Shown piece by piece: positions 52,660-62,096 of a stretch of 64,000 bases of DNA (positions within the stretch are counted from its first letter, which is position 1; each line of letters starts with the position of its first letter). The translations under genes were made by a program, and so were the position numbers. The DNA lies in the NCBI RefSeq assembly GCF_013450295.1, contig NZ_SKBR01000001.1:1-64000 (forward strand), given 5' to 3'. Under the pieces are notes generated by a model that was not told where the DNA came from, ran no database searches, and saw nothing but the letters and a program-made list of their open reading frames with translations. Origin of the DNA: Streptomyces sp. AJS327 (GTDB lineage: Bacteria > Actinomycetota > Actinomycetes > Streptomycetales > Streptomycetaceae).

Positions 52660-53423
52660 TGGTACTCGTGCCCACCGACGACAGCAGCGACCGAACCCCG
52701 CGCCGTGACCGGGAACGCGGCAAAGCCAAGGAAGCCCGGTCCGCGGACTCCAGGGCGCCGAGGGAACGCCGGAAACCCCGAGAACGCGAGAAGGCCCCCA
52801 CGCGCGGCTCCCGGCGCCGGATGACCGGTAAGGAGCGCCGGGAGCAGCTGCTGGACATCGGCCGCACCCTGTTCGCCGAACGCGGCTTCGAGGGCACCTC
52901 CGTCGAGGAGATCGCGGCGAAGGCCGGGGTCTCCAAGCCGGTGGTCTACGAGCACTTCGGCGGCAAGGAGGGCCTGTACGCGGTGGTGGTCGACCGGGAG
53001 ATGCGCCAGCTGCTCAGCATGGTCACCAGCGCGCTCACCGCCGGCCACCCCCGCGAACTCCTCGAACAGGCGGCGTTCGCGCTGCTGGACTACATCGAGC
53101 AGTACACCGACGGCTTCCGCATCCTCGTGCGGGACTCGCCCGTCGCCCAGTCGACCGGCACCTTCGCCTCGCTGATCTCGGACATCGCCACCCAGGTCGA
53201 GGACATCCTGGGCCGGGAGTTCAAGTCCCGCGGCTTCGACCCGAAGCTCTCCCCGCTCTACGCGCAGGCCCTGGTCGGCATGGTGGCGCTGACCGGCCAG
53301 TGGTGGCTGAACGTCCGCAAGCCGAAGAAGGCCGAGGTCGCCGCGCACCTGGTGAACCTCGCCTGGCACGGCCTGGACGGGATGGAGCAGAAGCCCCGGC
53401 TGATCGGTCACCGCCGCGCCTGA
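52656..53423 (+). CDS. TetR family regulator, probable desaturase repressor
   Basis: This 255-residue protein has about 50 residues of highly charged Arg/Lys/Glu sequence before the TetR HTH ([37 protein letters not shown]), then a helical ligand domain with an unusual [13 protein letters not shown] near the end. ATG 52656 overlaps the desaturase TGA; a GTG at 52668 is an alternative. Coupling to a desaturase suggests it senses acyl-CoA or fatty acid state, as DesT-like regulators do (inference). Confidence 0.92.
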   Translation: MMVLVPTDDSSDRTPRRDRERGKAKEARSADSRAPRERRKPREREKAPTRGSRRRMTGKERREQLLDIGRTLFAERGFEGTSVEEIAAKAGVSKPVVYEHFGGKEGLYAVVVDREMRQLLSMVTSALTAGHPRELLEQAAFALLDYIEQYTDGFRILVRDSPVAQSTGTFASLISDIATQVEDILGREFKSRGFDPKLSPLYAQALVGMVALTGQWWLNVRKPKKAEVAAHLVNLAWHGLDGMEQKPRLIGHRRA

Positions 53424-53577
53424 CCCCGGCGGTGGCCGCCAGCCCCCGGGCGGCCACCCGACGCTCCCCCAGCTCCAGCCCTCGGCGGTCCCGGACGGTC
53501 CTCCGGGTCCGGGTCCGGGGCCGGGCTTCGGGTCCGGGCTCCGGCCCGGCGGGCGCGGACTCGCGGGCCCGCACGGT

Positions 53578-54129
53578 TCAGAAGGCGAGCAGCCCCCAGG
53601 CGGCGGCCATCGTCACCGCGCCGACCAGCCCCATCACCAGGGCGGTCCGCCGCATCCGCAGCCCCCCGGCCACCACCAGCGACGCCAGCAGCAGCGCCCC
53701 CGCCAGCGGAACCCAGGTGTAGAGGACGCCGCCGGGGCCGGTCCGCACCGCCCGCTCCTCACCGGCGCGCAGCGCCACGTCCAGCGTCTCGCCCCGTTCC
53801 CCCGAGACCGACTTGGCGATGGTGACCCGCCGCGGCCCGTCGCCGCTGAAGGCGCCCTCGCAGGTGTCCCCGCCGCACTTGTCCACGGTGACCTGCCCCC
53901 GGACGTCCCCGGCCAGCGCGGTGCTCGCGTCCCCCCAGCAGGACCAGGCCCCGGCCAGTACCAGCAGCGCCGCCACCAGCCCCATCAGCGCGGTTCTGGC
54001 CAGCAACAGCACCCCGTAGGCGCTCTCTCCGGCGCGGCGGGAGCGGCTGCGCCGGGTGGGCCGCGGGGCGGGCGCCCGGACGGACCGGTCTGCCCAGGAG
54101 GATGAGGACGAGGAGGATGACGTGGGCAT
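53578..54129 (-). CDS. Small membrane protein of unknown function
   Basis: This 183-residue protein has a Ser-rich, then Arg-rich cytoplasmic N-terminus, one helix (LLLARTALMGLVAALLVLAGAW), an outer loop of about 75 residues with two cysteines in KCGGDTCEG and a strand-rich region (TLDVALRAGEERAV), then two more helices (TWVPLAGALLLASLVVAGG; LVMGLVGAVTMAAAWGLLA). I do not recognise a family. It resembles DUF-type actinobacterial membrane proteins. ATG 54129 has AAGGATC upstream. It is divergent from the kinase-Hsp70 gene, 389 bp away. Confidence 0.8.
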   Translation of the reverse strand: MPTSSSSSSSSWADRSVRAPAPRPTRRSRSRRAGESAYGVLLLARTALMGLVAALLVLAGAWSCWGDASTALAGDVRGQVTVDKCGGDTCEGAFSGDGPRRVTIAKSVSGERGETLDVALRAGEERAVRTGPGGVLYTWVPLAGALLLASLVVAGGLRMRRTALVMGLVGAVTMAAAWGLLAF

Positions 54130-54518
54130 GGCGCGATCCTTGGTGAAGAAAGCGTGACGGTCAACCTGAGGTAACCGCTTGTCCCGTCAACTCGCTTCCA
54201 CCGCGAACCTGTTGGTTCCGGTTGCTTCCGAGGGGTCGGCTCCGGTTGTGGGCGCTACCGGGCGGCTGGGAACGCCGTGCTGTCGGCGGGGGCGTGGTGG
54301 GGCGGCGGGCCGGGCCGTGCCTGGCCGACAGCGCCGCGTCCGGCAGCGGCCGCCGTCCGCACCTTCGGCGAGTACGGCCAGGCACTGCCCGACGCGGGGA
54401 CCGCACGGTGCGCTCGGCCCGCTGGCTGATCCCGGCGGAGCCGGGGGAACGTAACCTGCGTGCGGGCTTCGGACGTTGGCGCCGGGGCCGTGGGTGCTGG
54501 GTAGCGAAGGGGGCCGGA
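54130..54518. other. Divergent intergenic region before the kinase-Hsp70 gene
   Basis: The frame of the kinase gene stays open to 54222 but this part has no domain similarity. Two GTTGAC words (minus strand, near 54165 and 54188) may be -35 elements for the membrane protein gene. GTAACCT near 54451 is a possible -10 for the kinase gene. No hairpin was seen. Confidence 0.4.
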
Positions 54519-56975
54519 GTGGAGCCGCTGAGGGCCGGGGATCCGGAGAGGGTGGGTGGGTTCGGGCTGCGGGGCCGGCTGGGGGCCGGCGGGATGGGCG
54601 AGGTGTTCCTGGGCCGGTCGCCGGGCGGGCGGGCGGTGGCGGTGAAGGTGGTGCATCAGCATCTGGCGCGGCAGGGGGACTTCCGACGTCGGTTCGCGCG
54701 GGAGGTGGCGGCGGCGCGGGCGGTGGGCGGGGTGTTCACGGCTCCGGTCATGGCCGCCGGTCCGGAGGACGACCGGCCGTGGATCGCGACCGTCTACGTT
54801 CCGGGGCCCGATCTGGCGGAAGCGGTCGGTGTGGCGGGTCCGTTGCCAGAAGGCGCGGTGTGGGGGCTGGCGGCGGGACTGGTGGAGGCGTTGCAGGCCA
54901 TTCACGCGGTGGGGGTGCTGCACCGGGATCTGAAGCCGTCGAACGTGCTGGTGGCCGCCGACGGGCCGCGGGTGATCGATTTCGGGATCGCGCGGACGCT
55001 GGAGGACACCGCGCTGACGGCGACCGGCCTGGTGGTGGGGACGGCGGGCTTCATGGCGCCCGAGCAGGCCGAGGGCGGCGAGGTCGGCCCGGCCGGCGAC
55101 GTGTTCGCGCTGGGGGCGGTGATCGCCTTCGCCGCCACGGGGACCGGGCCCTTCGGGGACGGCCCGCCGCTGGCGGTGCTCCACCGGGTGGTCAACGGGC
55201 AGCCCCGGCTGGACGGGCTCACGGGGCCGTTGCGTGAGCTGGTCGACGCGTGCCTGGCGAAGGATCCCCGTGACCGGCCCGCGCTCACGACGTTGCTGGA
55301 GCGGATCGGCGCGCACTGGGAGCCGCCGGACGACGTCCCCGACGGCTCACCCTGGCCGGACGCCGTCACCACCCTCATCCAGCGGCACGCCACACCCCCG
55401 ACAGCCCCCTACACCGAAGCCGCCGAGGCCACGGCGCCGCCGGGCGGCGGACCGGACGCGGCCCATCGGGCGGGTCGGCCCGTCGGTATCGACCTCGGCA
55501 CCACGAACTCGGCCGTCGCCGTCATGGAAGGCGGTGAGGTCTCGCTGATCCCCAACGCCCAGGGCGCGAACACCACTCCCAGTCTGGTGGCCCTCACCGT
55601 CGAGGGGGACGTCCTCGTCGGCACGGCCGCCGAGCGGCAGGCCCTCACCAACCCCGGCTTCACCGCGCGCGCCGCGAAGCTGAAGCTGGGCACCGGCTGG
55701 CGTGTCGCACGCGGCGACGTCCGGTTGACCGCCGAGGACGTCGCCGGGCTGCTCCTCGCCCGCCTGCGCCAGGACGCCGAGGCCCACCTCGGTGAGCACG
55801 TCACTGACGCGGTGCTGGCGGTGCCCGCCGGCTTCAGCCGCGACCAGCGGGCCGCGCTGGTCCGGGCCGGTGAACGGGCCGGGCTCAACGTCCTGCGGCT
55901 GATCAACGAGCTCTCGGCCGCGGCGATCGCGTACGGCCCGTACCGGGACGAATGTACCGTCCTGATCTTCGATCTCGGCGCGGGTACCCTCGACGTCTCC
56001 CTCGTCGCACTCGGCGACGGCGTCGTGGAGGTGAGAGCCACCGCGGGTGACAGCCGGCTCGGGGGCGACGACTGGAGTCTGCGGATCGTCGAGCACCTGA
56101 CCGACCGCGTGAGGCGGCGGCACGGCATGGATCTCCACGGCGACGTCGCCGCGACCCAGCGGCTGCGGGAGGCGGCCGAGACAGCGAAGGTCGAACTGTC
56201 GGCGGCGCGCACCACGACCCTCCGGCTGCCCTACCTCGCCACCGGACCGGACGGCCCTGTCCACCTTGAGGAGGAGCTGACCCGCGAGGAGTTCGAGACG
56301 CTCACCCGGGACCTGCTGGAACGCTGCCGGATCCCCGTCGAACACGTCCTCGCCGACGCCCAGCACACGCTCGACGACACCGACCGGGTCGTCCTGACGG
56401 GCGGCGCCGCCCGGATGCCCGCGGTGGGCGACCTGATCCGTCGGCTCACGGGCGGCCGGGAGCCCTACCGGGACCTGCCCTCCGGGGCCGTAGCCAGTGG
56501 CGCGACGCTCCAGGCGGGCATCCTGACCGGGACGGTCAAGGACGTGCTGCTGCTTGACGTCGCCCCCCACTCGATCGGCGTCGAAACGCACGACGGGACC
56601 ACGACGAGGCTGCTCCCGCGGAACGAGACCGTCCCCACCAAGCGCTCCGACATCTTCACCACGCACACGGACGACCAGCCCATGGTGGTGGTCCACGTCG
56701 TGGAGGGCGAACTGGAGGACGCGGCGCGCAACAGGACCCTCGCGGTCCTCGAACTCGCCCTGCCCCCCGCACCCCGCGGCGCGCCCCGGATCGAGGTGAC
56801 GGCCGACTGCGACGCCAACAACATTCTCCACATCACCGTCAAGGACCTGGGCACGGGCGACGAGACGGCCGCCACGGTCGGTCAGGCGACGACGGAACGG
56901 GCGGCGGCGTTCCTCCGCTCCTCCCGCTGGGCCGGCCTGCGTGATCTCACCCCGGTGACTCACCCGGCCTTCTGA
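54519..56975 (+). CDS. Ser/Thr protein kinase fused to Hsp70 (DnaK-like) chaperone
   Basis: This 818-residue soluble protein joins two full modules. Residues about 12-275 are a Hanks-type kinase: GRLGAGGMGEVFLG, Lys43 (VAVK), HRDLKPSN (Asp137), DFG (154-156) and APE (180-182) are all intact. Residues 322-674 are an Hsp70 ATPase: GIDLGTTNSAVAV, VPAGFSRDQR, INELSAAAIAYG, FDLGAGTLDVSLV and VVLTGGAARMP. The interdomain linker DVLLLDV (675-681) and a beta-type substrate domain (VAPHSIGVETHDG) follow, but only about 137 residues remain, so the helical lid is absent. There is no membrane helix, and no dnaJ or grpE nearby. GTG 54519 has AAGGGGG upstream. It may link client binding to phosphorylation (inference). 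Confidence 0.93.
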   Translation: MEPLRAGDPERVGGFGLRGRLGAGGMGEVFLGRSPGGRAVAVKVVHQHLARQGDFRRRFAREVAAARAVGGVFTAPVMAAGPEDDRPWIATVYVPGPDLAEAVGVAGPLPEGAVWGLAAGLVEALQAIHAVGVLHRDLKPSNVLVAADGPRVIDFGIARTLEDTALTATGLVVGTAGFMAPEQAEGGEVGPAGDVFALGAVIAFAATGTGPFGDGPPLAVLHRVVNGQPRLDGLTGPLRELVDACLAKDPRDRPALTTLLERIGAHWEPPDDVPDGSPWPDAVTTLIQRHATPPTAPYTEAAEATAPPGGGPDAAHRAGRPVGIDLGTTNSAVAVMEGGEVSLIPNAQGANTTPSLVALTVEGDVLVGTAAERQALTNPGFTARAAKLKLGTGWRVARGDVRLTAEDVAGLLLARLRQDAEAHLGEHVTDAVLAVPAGFSRDQRAALVRAGERAGLNVLRLINELSAAAIAYGPYRDECTVLIFDLGAGTLDVSLVALGDGVVEVRATAGDSRLGGDDWSLRIVEHLTDRVRRRHGMDLHGDVAATQRLREAAETAKVELSAARTTTLRLPYLATGPDGPVHLEEELTREEFETLTRDLLERCRIPVEHVLADAQHTLDDTDRVVLTGGAARMPAVGDLIRRLTGGREPYRDLPSGAVASGATLQAGILTGTVKDVLLLDVAPHSIGVETHDGTTTRLLPRNETVPTKRSDIFTTHTDDQPMVVVHVVEGELEDAARNRTLAVLELALPPAPRGAPRIEVTADCDANNILHITVKDLGTGDETAATVGQATTERAAAFLRSSRWAGLRDLTPVTHPAF

Positions 56976-57128
56976 CGGCTCTCACCACCACCGGCACGGG
57001 GAGGGGCCAGCACCCCACACCCTCCACCGTCACGCGGATGCCGCGCGCGCACGCCGGGAAGGCCACGGCGGCGAGCGCGTGCCCCGCCACTCCGCGGCTG
57101 GTGTCCGGGCTGGGACTCCGGGACCCGG

Positions 57129-57725
57129 TCAGGAGTTGTAGGTGCGCTGCGCCCGCTCCAGGCCGTCCAGGATCAGCGCCTCGACGGCGTCGGTGGCGCG
57201 GTCCACCAGGTAGTCCAGCTCCTTGCGCTCGGGCGCGGAGAAGTCCCGCAGGACGTAGTCGGCCACCGGCATCCGGCCGGGGGGACGCCCCACGCCGAAC
57301 CGCAGCCGGTGGTAGTCCGGGCCGAGCGTCTTGGTGATCGACTTCAGTCCGTTGTGCCCGTTGTCGCCGCCGCCGTACTTCAGCCGCAGGGCGCCGAAGC
57401 CGATGTCCAGCTCGTCGTGGATCACCAGTACCTCGCTCAACGGCAGCTTGTAGAAGCCGCACAGCGCGGAGACGGGGCCGCCGGAGAGGTTCATGAAGCT
57501 CATCGGCTTCGCCAGCACCACCCGGTGGCTGCCGGTCGCCGGATCGCCGATCCGCCCCTCCACCACCTGGGCGCGGGACTTGTGGGTGCGGAACGAGCCG
57601 CCCATCCGCTCGGCCAGCAGATCGGCCACCAGGAACCCGACGTTGTGCCGGTTCCCCGCGTACTGCGGGCCGGGGTTGCCCAGCCCCACGACGAGCCAGG
57701 GTGCCGGGGCGGTGGTGGACGGCAT
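57129..57725 (-). CDS. pth: Peptidyl-tRNA hydrolase
   Basis: This 198-residue enzyme frees tRNA from peptidyl-tRNA dropped by stalled ribosomes. It has [20 protein letters not shown] with catalytic His, [25 protein letters not shown] with the catalytic Asp, and [13 protein letters not shown]. It lies downstream of rplY on the same strand, a conserved actinobacterial order (glmU-prs-rplY-pth), but a terminator hairpin in the 201-bp gap suggests partly separate transcription. Confidence 0.96.
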   Translation of the reverse strand: MPSTTAPAPWLVVGLGNPGPQYAGNRHNVGFLVADLLAERMGGSFRTHKSRAQVVEGRIGDPATGSHRVVLAKPMSFMNLSGGPVSALCGFYKLPLSEVLVIHDELDIGFGALRLKYGGGDNGHNGLKSITKTLGPDYHRLRFGVGRPPGRMPVADYVLRDFSAPERKELDYLVDRATDAVEALILDGLERAQRTYNS

Positions 57726-57874
57726 GCGGATCCCTCACGGTGTGGAGAACAGCGGAGAACTGTCGGGGACTGTCGAGGACTGTGACAGCTGTCGGGGACT
57801 GGCCGGAGCTGCCGGGAACGGGGAGCGTCCGCGATCCCCGGAACGGCGGGGGAACGAACGGGGGGCGAACGTGA

Positions 57875-57911
57875 CCCGGGCCGGGCGCCCCGCGGGTGCG
57901 CCCGGCCCGGG
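57875..57911 (-). terminator. Terminator hairpin after rplY
   Basis: A perfect 14-bp stem (57875-57888 with 57898-57911) closes a nine-base loop, 16 bases past the rplY stop. The remaining pth upstream region shows a loose 10-bp repeat of ACTGTCGGGG (57760-57800). Confidence 0.7.
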
Positions 57912-57926
57912 GTCAGCTCACCGGCG

Positions 57927-58517
57927 TCACTCGGCCGCGGCGCCCTCGCCCTCGGCCTCGTCCGCGCCGTTCGCCTCGGCCTGCGCCGCGAGGATCTGGA
58001 CGACCACGTCGTCCTCCTCGATGGCGAGGCTGGTGCCCTTCGGCAGCTTCACGTCCTTGGCGTAGACGGTGTCGCCCGCGACCAGGCCCTCGATGGAGAC
58101 GGTCACCGACTCCGGGATGTGCGTGGCCTCGGCCTCGACGGGCAGCGCGTGGTAGTTCAGCTCCACCAGGGCCTGGCCCGGGCCCAGGTCGCCCTCGGTC
58201 TGCACCGGGACGTCCACGTTGACCTTCTCGCCCTTCTTGACGAGCAGCAGGTCGATGTGGACCAGGAACTGGCGGATCGCCTCGCGCTGCACGGCCTTCG
58301 GGATGACCAGGTGCCGCTTGCCGTCAACGTCCAGGTTGAGCAGGACGTTCGGCGTCTTGAGCGCCATCATCATGTCGTAGCTGGGCAGGACGACGTGGAC
58401 CGGCTCGGTGCCGTGACCGTAGATGACCGCCGGGACCTTCTCCTCGCGGCGGAGCCGACGGGCCGCGCCCTTGCCGAACTCGCTGCGGACGGTGGCGGAA
58501 ACGTTGACCTCAGCCAT
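57927..58517 (-). CDS. rplY: 50S ribosomal protein L25/general stress protein Ctc
   Basis: This 196-residue protein is the long (TL5/Ctc) form: an N-terminal L25 domain that binds 5S rRNA (RSEFGKGAARRLRREEKVPAVIYGHG) and a C-terminal beta domain (VNVDVPVQTEGDL, IPESVTVSIEGL) ending in an acidic Glu/Ala tail. ATG 58517 is preceded by GAGGAG; the open frame to 58682 is rejected. It sits between prs and pth as in most actinobacteria. Confidence 0.96.
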   Translation of the reverse strand: MAEVNVSATVRSEFGKGAARRLRREEKVPAVIYGHGTEPVHVVLPSYDMMMALKTPNVLLNLDVDGKRHLVIPKAVQREAIRQFLVHIDLLLVKKGEKVNVDVPVQTEGDLGPGQALVELNYHALPVEAEATHIPESVTVSIEGLVAGDTVYAKDVKLPKGTSLAIEEDDVVVQILAAQAEANGADEAEGEGAAAE

Positions 58518-58859
58518 GCTGCGCTCCTCGTGGTGGATGCGAACGGGACGTGCCACCCGGGCCGTCGACGACGCACCGGCCTGATCGGCCGAGGCGGAGG
58601 GCGGCCCGAAGGGCCGGCTCCCGCCACGAGGAGCGCGCGTCGATAACGGAATGAGCCACGCGGACCGGCGGGGCCGGGACACGCGTCGGCCTCCCTCGCC
58701 GAGCGACGTCGTGGAGTCTACGGGGCGGGGGAGGCCGGGCGGAAATCGATCACCGCTCGGGACGGGAAGCCCGTACCAGGTCGGCCCGGGTACGGGGGGG
58801 GCAGCGGCGTCCGGGGCCGCCCGTACCGGCCGGGGGGCTCGGCGCGGGCGGCCCCGGGA
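58518..58859. other. Spacer between prs and rplY
   Basis: In 342 bp no gene is supported. On the minus strand GTTATC near 58634 is a possible -10 for rplY. Repeats of GGTACGGG and CCCGTACC near 58780-58835 may form a weak prs terminator. Confidence 0.35.
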
Positions 58860-59837
58860 TCAGGCCTGCTCCTCGAAGAGGCTCGTGACCGAGCCGTCCT
58901 CGAAGACCTCGCGCACGGCGCGGGCGATCGTCGGGGCCATCGACAGCACGGTGATCTTGTCGATGTCCAGCTCCCCGGGGGTGGGGAGGGTGTTGGTGAA
59001 GACGAACTCGCTGACCTTGGAGTTCTTCAACCGGTCGGCGGCCGGGCCGGAGAGCACCCCGTGCGTCGCGGTGACGATGACGTCCTCCGCGCCATTGGCG
59101 AACAGCGCCTCGGCGGCGGCGCAGATGGTCCCACCGGTGTCGATCATGTCGTCGACCAGGACGCAGACGCGGCCCGAGACGTGCCCGACGACCTCGTGCA
59201 CCGTCACCTGGTTCGCCACGTCCGGGTCGCGGCGCTTGTGCACGATGGCCAGCGGGGCGCCCAGCCGGTCCGCCCAGCGGTCCGCGACCCGCACCCGGCC
59301 CGCGTCCGGGGAGACGACCGTCAGCTTGTCCCGGTCGACCTTCTCGCCCACGTAGTCGGCGAGGATCGGCAGCGCGAAGAGGTGGTCGACGGGGCCGTCG
59401 AAGAAGCCCTGGATCTGGTCGGTGTGCAGGTCGACGGTGAGGATCCGGTCGGCGCCCGCGGTCTTGAAGAGGTCGGCCATCAGCCGGGCGGAGATGGGCT
59501 CCCGGCCGCGGTGCTTCTTGTCCTGCCGGGCGTAGCCGTAGAACGGCACGATCACGGTGATGCTGCGCGCCGACGCCCGCTTGAGCGCGTCGATCATGAT
59601 CAGCTGCTCCATGACCCACTTGTTGATCGGCGCGGTGTGGCTCTGCATCAGGAAGCAGTCCGCGCCACGCGCCGACTCCTGGAACCTGACGTAGATCTCC
59701 CCGTTGGCGAAGTCGAACGCCTTGGTCGGGACCGTACCGATGCCCAGCTGCTCCGCGACTTCCTCCGCCAGTTCAGGATGGGCGCGGCCGGAGAAGAGCA
59801 TGAGTTTCTTCTCGCCGGTCGTCTTGATCCCGGTCAC
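58860..59837 (-). CDS. prs: Ribose-phosphate pyrophosphokinase
   Basis: This 325-residue enzyme makes PRPP from ribose-5-phosphate and ATP for nucleotide, His and Trp synthesis. It has FANGEIYVRFQESARG, YGYARQDKKHRGREPI with the flexible-loop Arg/Lys, VDLHTDQIQGFFD with the metal His, and the PRPP motif VLVDDMIDTGGTI. GTG 59837 has AAGGAG eight bases upstream. It lies 243 bp downstream of glmU. Confidence 0.97.
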   Translation of the reverse strand: MTGIKTTGEKKLMLFSGRAHPELAEEVAEQLGIGTVPTKAFDFANGEIYVRFQESARGADCFLMQSHTAPINKWVMEQLIMIDALKRASARSITVIVPFYGYARQDKKHRGREPISARLMADLFKTAGADRILTVDLHTDQIQGFFDGPVDHLFALPILADYVGEKVDRDKLTVVSPDAGRVRVADRWADRLGAPLAIVHKRRDPDVANQVTVHEVVGHVSGRVCVLVDDMIDTGGTICAAAEALFANGAEDVIVTATHGVLSGPAADRLKNSKVSEFVFTNTLPTPGELDIDKITVLSMAPTIARAVREVFEDGSVTSLFEEQA

Positions 59838-60080
59838 AGTTTCTCCTTGATCGCTTCTCCGCCCGCCCGGCTCAGGTGTCCGGGACCCGCGTCACGCCAC
59901 GGCACTTTGGCCGATTCCCTACGGCTCGGCAGTGCCGTCCTCGCCATGTGCGTCCGGTGCGCGCTCGCCGCGTGGCCGCGCCATGGTGGGGCGGTGCCGC
60001 GTCCGTGTCGTCCGCGTGCCTCTTCACGGTACGCCCTGCCGGACAGCGTCGGATACCAGGACGACCGAGGTCACAGGGGG

Positions 60081-61571
60081 TCAGTCGGTCCCCGCGGGGC
60101 TCTCCCCGGCGTTCTCCCGGGACCCCTCGGCCGCCTGCGCCGCGGCGCTGCCGGGCCGCTTTCTGGCAACCCAGCCAGCGATGTTGCGCTGCTGCCCGCG
60201 CGCGACGGCCAGCGAACCGGCCGGCACGTCCTTCGTGATCACCGAACCCGCGGCGGTGTAGGCGCCGTCCCCGATCGTGACAGGAGCCACAAACATGTTG
60301 TCCGCTCCGGTGCGGCAGTGCGAGCCGACCACGGTGCGGTGCTTGGCGACCCCGTCGTAGTTCACGAAGACGCTGGCCGCCCCGATGTTGCTGTGGTCAC
60401 CGATCGTGGCGTCGCCCACGTAGGAGAGGTGCGGCACCTTGGTGCCCTCCCCGATCTCGGCGTTCTTCACCTCGACGTAGCTGCCCGCCTTCACCCGCGG
60501 GCCCAGCTCGGTGCCCGGGCGCAGGTAGGTGTACGGGCCGACGGACGCGCCCGCGCCGATCCCCGCGCCCTCCGCCACCGTGTGGCTGACCGTGGCGCCC
60601 GCGCCGACCGTGGTGTCGGTCAGCCGGGAGCCGGGCCCCACCTCGCACTCCGCGCCGAGATGGGTCCGGCCCAGCAGCTGGGTGCCGGGGTGCACCAGCG
60701 CGTCCGGCTCGTAGCTGACGGTCACGTCCAGCCAGGTCGAGGCCGGGTCGACCACGGTGACCCCGGCGAGCATCGCCTCCTCCAGCAGCCGCTCGTTCAG
60801 CACCCGGCGGGCCCCGGCCAGCTGCACCCGGTTGTTGATCCCGGCGATCTCCCGGTGGTCCGCCGCGGTGTACGCGCCGACCCGGTGCCCGGCGGCGCGC
60901 AGGATCCCCAGCACGTCGGTGAGGTACTCCTCGCCCTGGCTGTTGTCGGTGCGGACCTTGCCGAGCGCGTCCGCCAGCAGCGCCGCGTCGAAGGCGAACA
61001 CCCCGGAGTTGATCTCGCGGATGGCGCGCTGCGCCTCGCTCGCGTCCTTGTGCTCGACGATCGCGGTGACCGCCCCCTGCATGCCCCCCCTGGCGCCCGG
61101 GCTCCCGTCCCGGACGATCCGGCCGTACCCCGTGGCGTCAGGCACCTCGGCGCTCAGCACGGTGACCGCGTTGCCCTCCCGCTCGTGCGCGCCCGCGAGC
61201 CCGCGCAGCGTGTCACCGGTGAGCAGTGGGGTGTCGCCGCAGGTGACCAGGATGGTGCCGGAGAGCGCGCCGCCGTCCTCGGTCAGCCGCTCCAGCCCCA
61301 TCCGCACGGCGTGGCCGGTGCCGTTCCGCTCGTGCTGCACGGCGGTGAGCGCCGCGGCGTCGATCTCGGCGAGGTGCGCGGCCACCTGCTCGCGCTGGTG
61401 TCCCACCACGACCACCAGCCGCTCCGGCGCGAGCGCGCGGGAGGCGGTGGTCACGTGGCCGAGCAGGGAACGCCCGCAGATCTCGTGGAGGACCTTGGGG
61501 GTGGCGGACTTCATGCGGGTGCCCTCACCCGCTGCGAGGATGACGACGGCGGCAGGGCGGTTGGCGCTCAC
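60081..61571 (-). CDS. glmU: Bifunctional UDP-GlcNAc pyrophosphorylase/GlcN-1-P acetyltransferase
   Basis: This 496-residue enzyme makes UDP-GlcNAc for peptidoglycan. The N-terminal uridylyltransferase has [21 protein letters not shown] and CGDTPLL; the C-terminal left-handed beta-helix shows hexapeptide repeats and the acetyltransferase segment [21 protein letters not shown] tail of about 25 Ala/Glu-rich residues follows. GTG 61571 has GAAGGG upstream; the frame is open far upstream (to 63461) but that is antisense to the kinase gene. Confidence 0.97.
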   Translation of the reverse strand: MSANRPAAVVILAAGEGTRMKSATPKVLHEICGRSLLGHVTTASRALAPERLVVVVGHQREQVAAHLAEIDAAALTAVQHERNGTGHAVRMGLERLTEDGGALSGTILVTCGDTPLLTGDTLRGLAGAHEREGNAVTVLSAEVPDATGYGRIVRDGSPGARGGMQGAVTAIVEHKDASEAQRAIREINSGVFAFDAALLADALGKVRTDNSQGEEYLTDVLGILRAAGHRVGAYTAADHREIAGINNRVQLAGARRVLNERLLEEAMLAGVTVVDPASTWLDVTVSYEPDALVHPGTQLLGRTHLGAECEVGPGSRLTDTTVGAGATVSHTVAEGAGIGAGASVGPYTYLRPGTELGPRVKAGSYVEVKNAEIGEGTKVPHLSYVGDATIGDHSNIGAASVFVNYDGVAKHRTVVGSHCRTGADNMFVAPVTIGDGAYTAAGSVITKDVPAGSLAVARGQQRNIAGWVARKRPGSAAAQAAEGSRENAGESPAGTD

Positions 61572-61700
61572 GGTGTGCCCTTCGGCTACTGGGGTTCGGG
61601 GGGACGTCACCCGCAGGATACCGGTGGGTTTATGGGGCGAAACGCGACGCCCGGAGCGGTTCCGCGCGCTGCCGTACGAGGCGGCGGCGCCGGTCGTGAG

Positions 61701-61771
61701 CTCCCGGGGGAGGACTCGAACCCCCATCCGTGGAACCAAAATCCACTGACTTGCCCTTAGTCGACCCGGGA
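61701..61771 (-). tRNA. tRNA-Gln (anticodon TTG)
   Basis: On the minus strand the 5' acceptor arm TCCCGGG pairs with CCCGGGA at the other end. The anticodon stem GTGGA/TCCAC encloses the loop TTTTGGT with anticodon TTG (61737-61739), and the T arm GGGGGTTCGAGTCCTCC is standard. It reads CAA codons, which are rare in this genome; CAG also by wobble. No CCA is encoded. It stands alone between glmU and the histidine kinase gene. Confidence 0.95.
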
Positions 61772-62096
61772 ATACCGCGATGACCCGGTTCACCGTATCG
61801 CTCGCGGGGCCCCATACTATGCCGCACCCCAGGCGCCCCGGGCGGCGGGAGGCTCCCGGCGGGCGAGATCTGGTCGGTCGCGGCCCCGCCCCGCTCCCGG
61901 TCCACTCCGCCCCGCCCCGCTCCGGGCTCGTGTTCGCTCCGCTCCGGCTCGGCTGGCCGCCGGAACCCGGCCGCCGGTCCCGGAAGGGGTACGGCTGTTC
62001 GCCCGTCCACGGCGGCCGGTCCATCCGCCGGTTCGGAATCGGGCGTTCCGGGCCTGGCCAGGGAAACCGGGTGCGCTCGGTCGTACGCTGGGCGGT
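61772..62096. other. Spacer between tRNA-Gln and the histidine kinase gene
   Basis: In 325 bp no gene, clear hairpin or repeat is evident. The promoters of the tRNA (minus) and the kinase gene (plus) must lie here, but no convincing box is visible. Confidence 0.4.

Noticed and set aside
61701..61771. tRNA-Gln as an integration site of a mobile element
   Set aside because: No integrase, no direct repeat of the tRNA 3' end, and only housekeeping genes around it.
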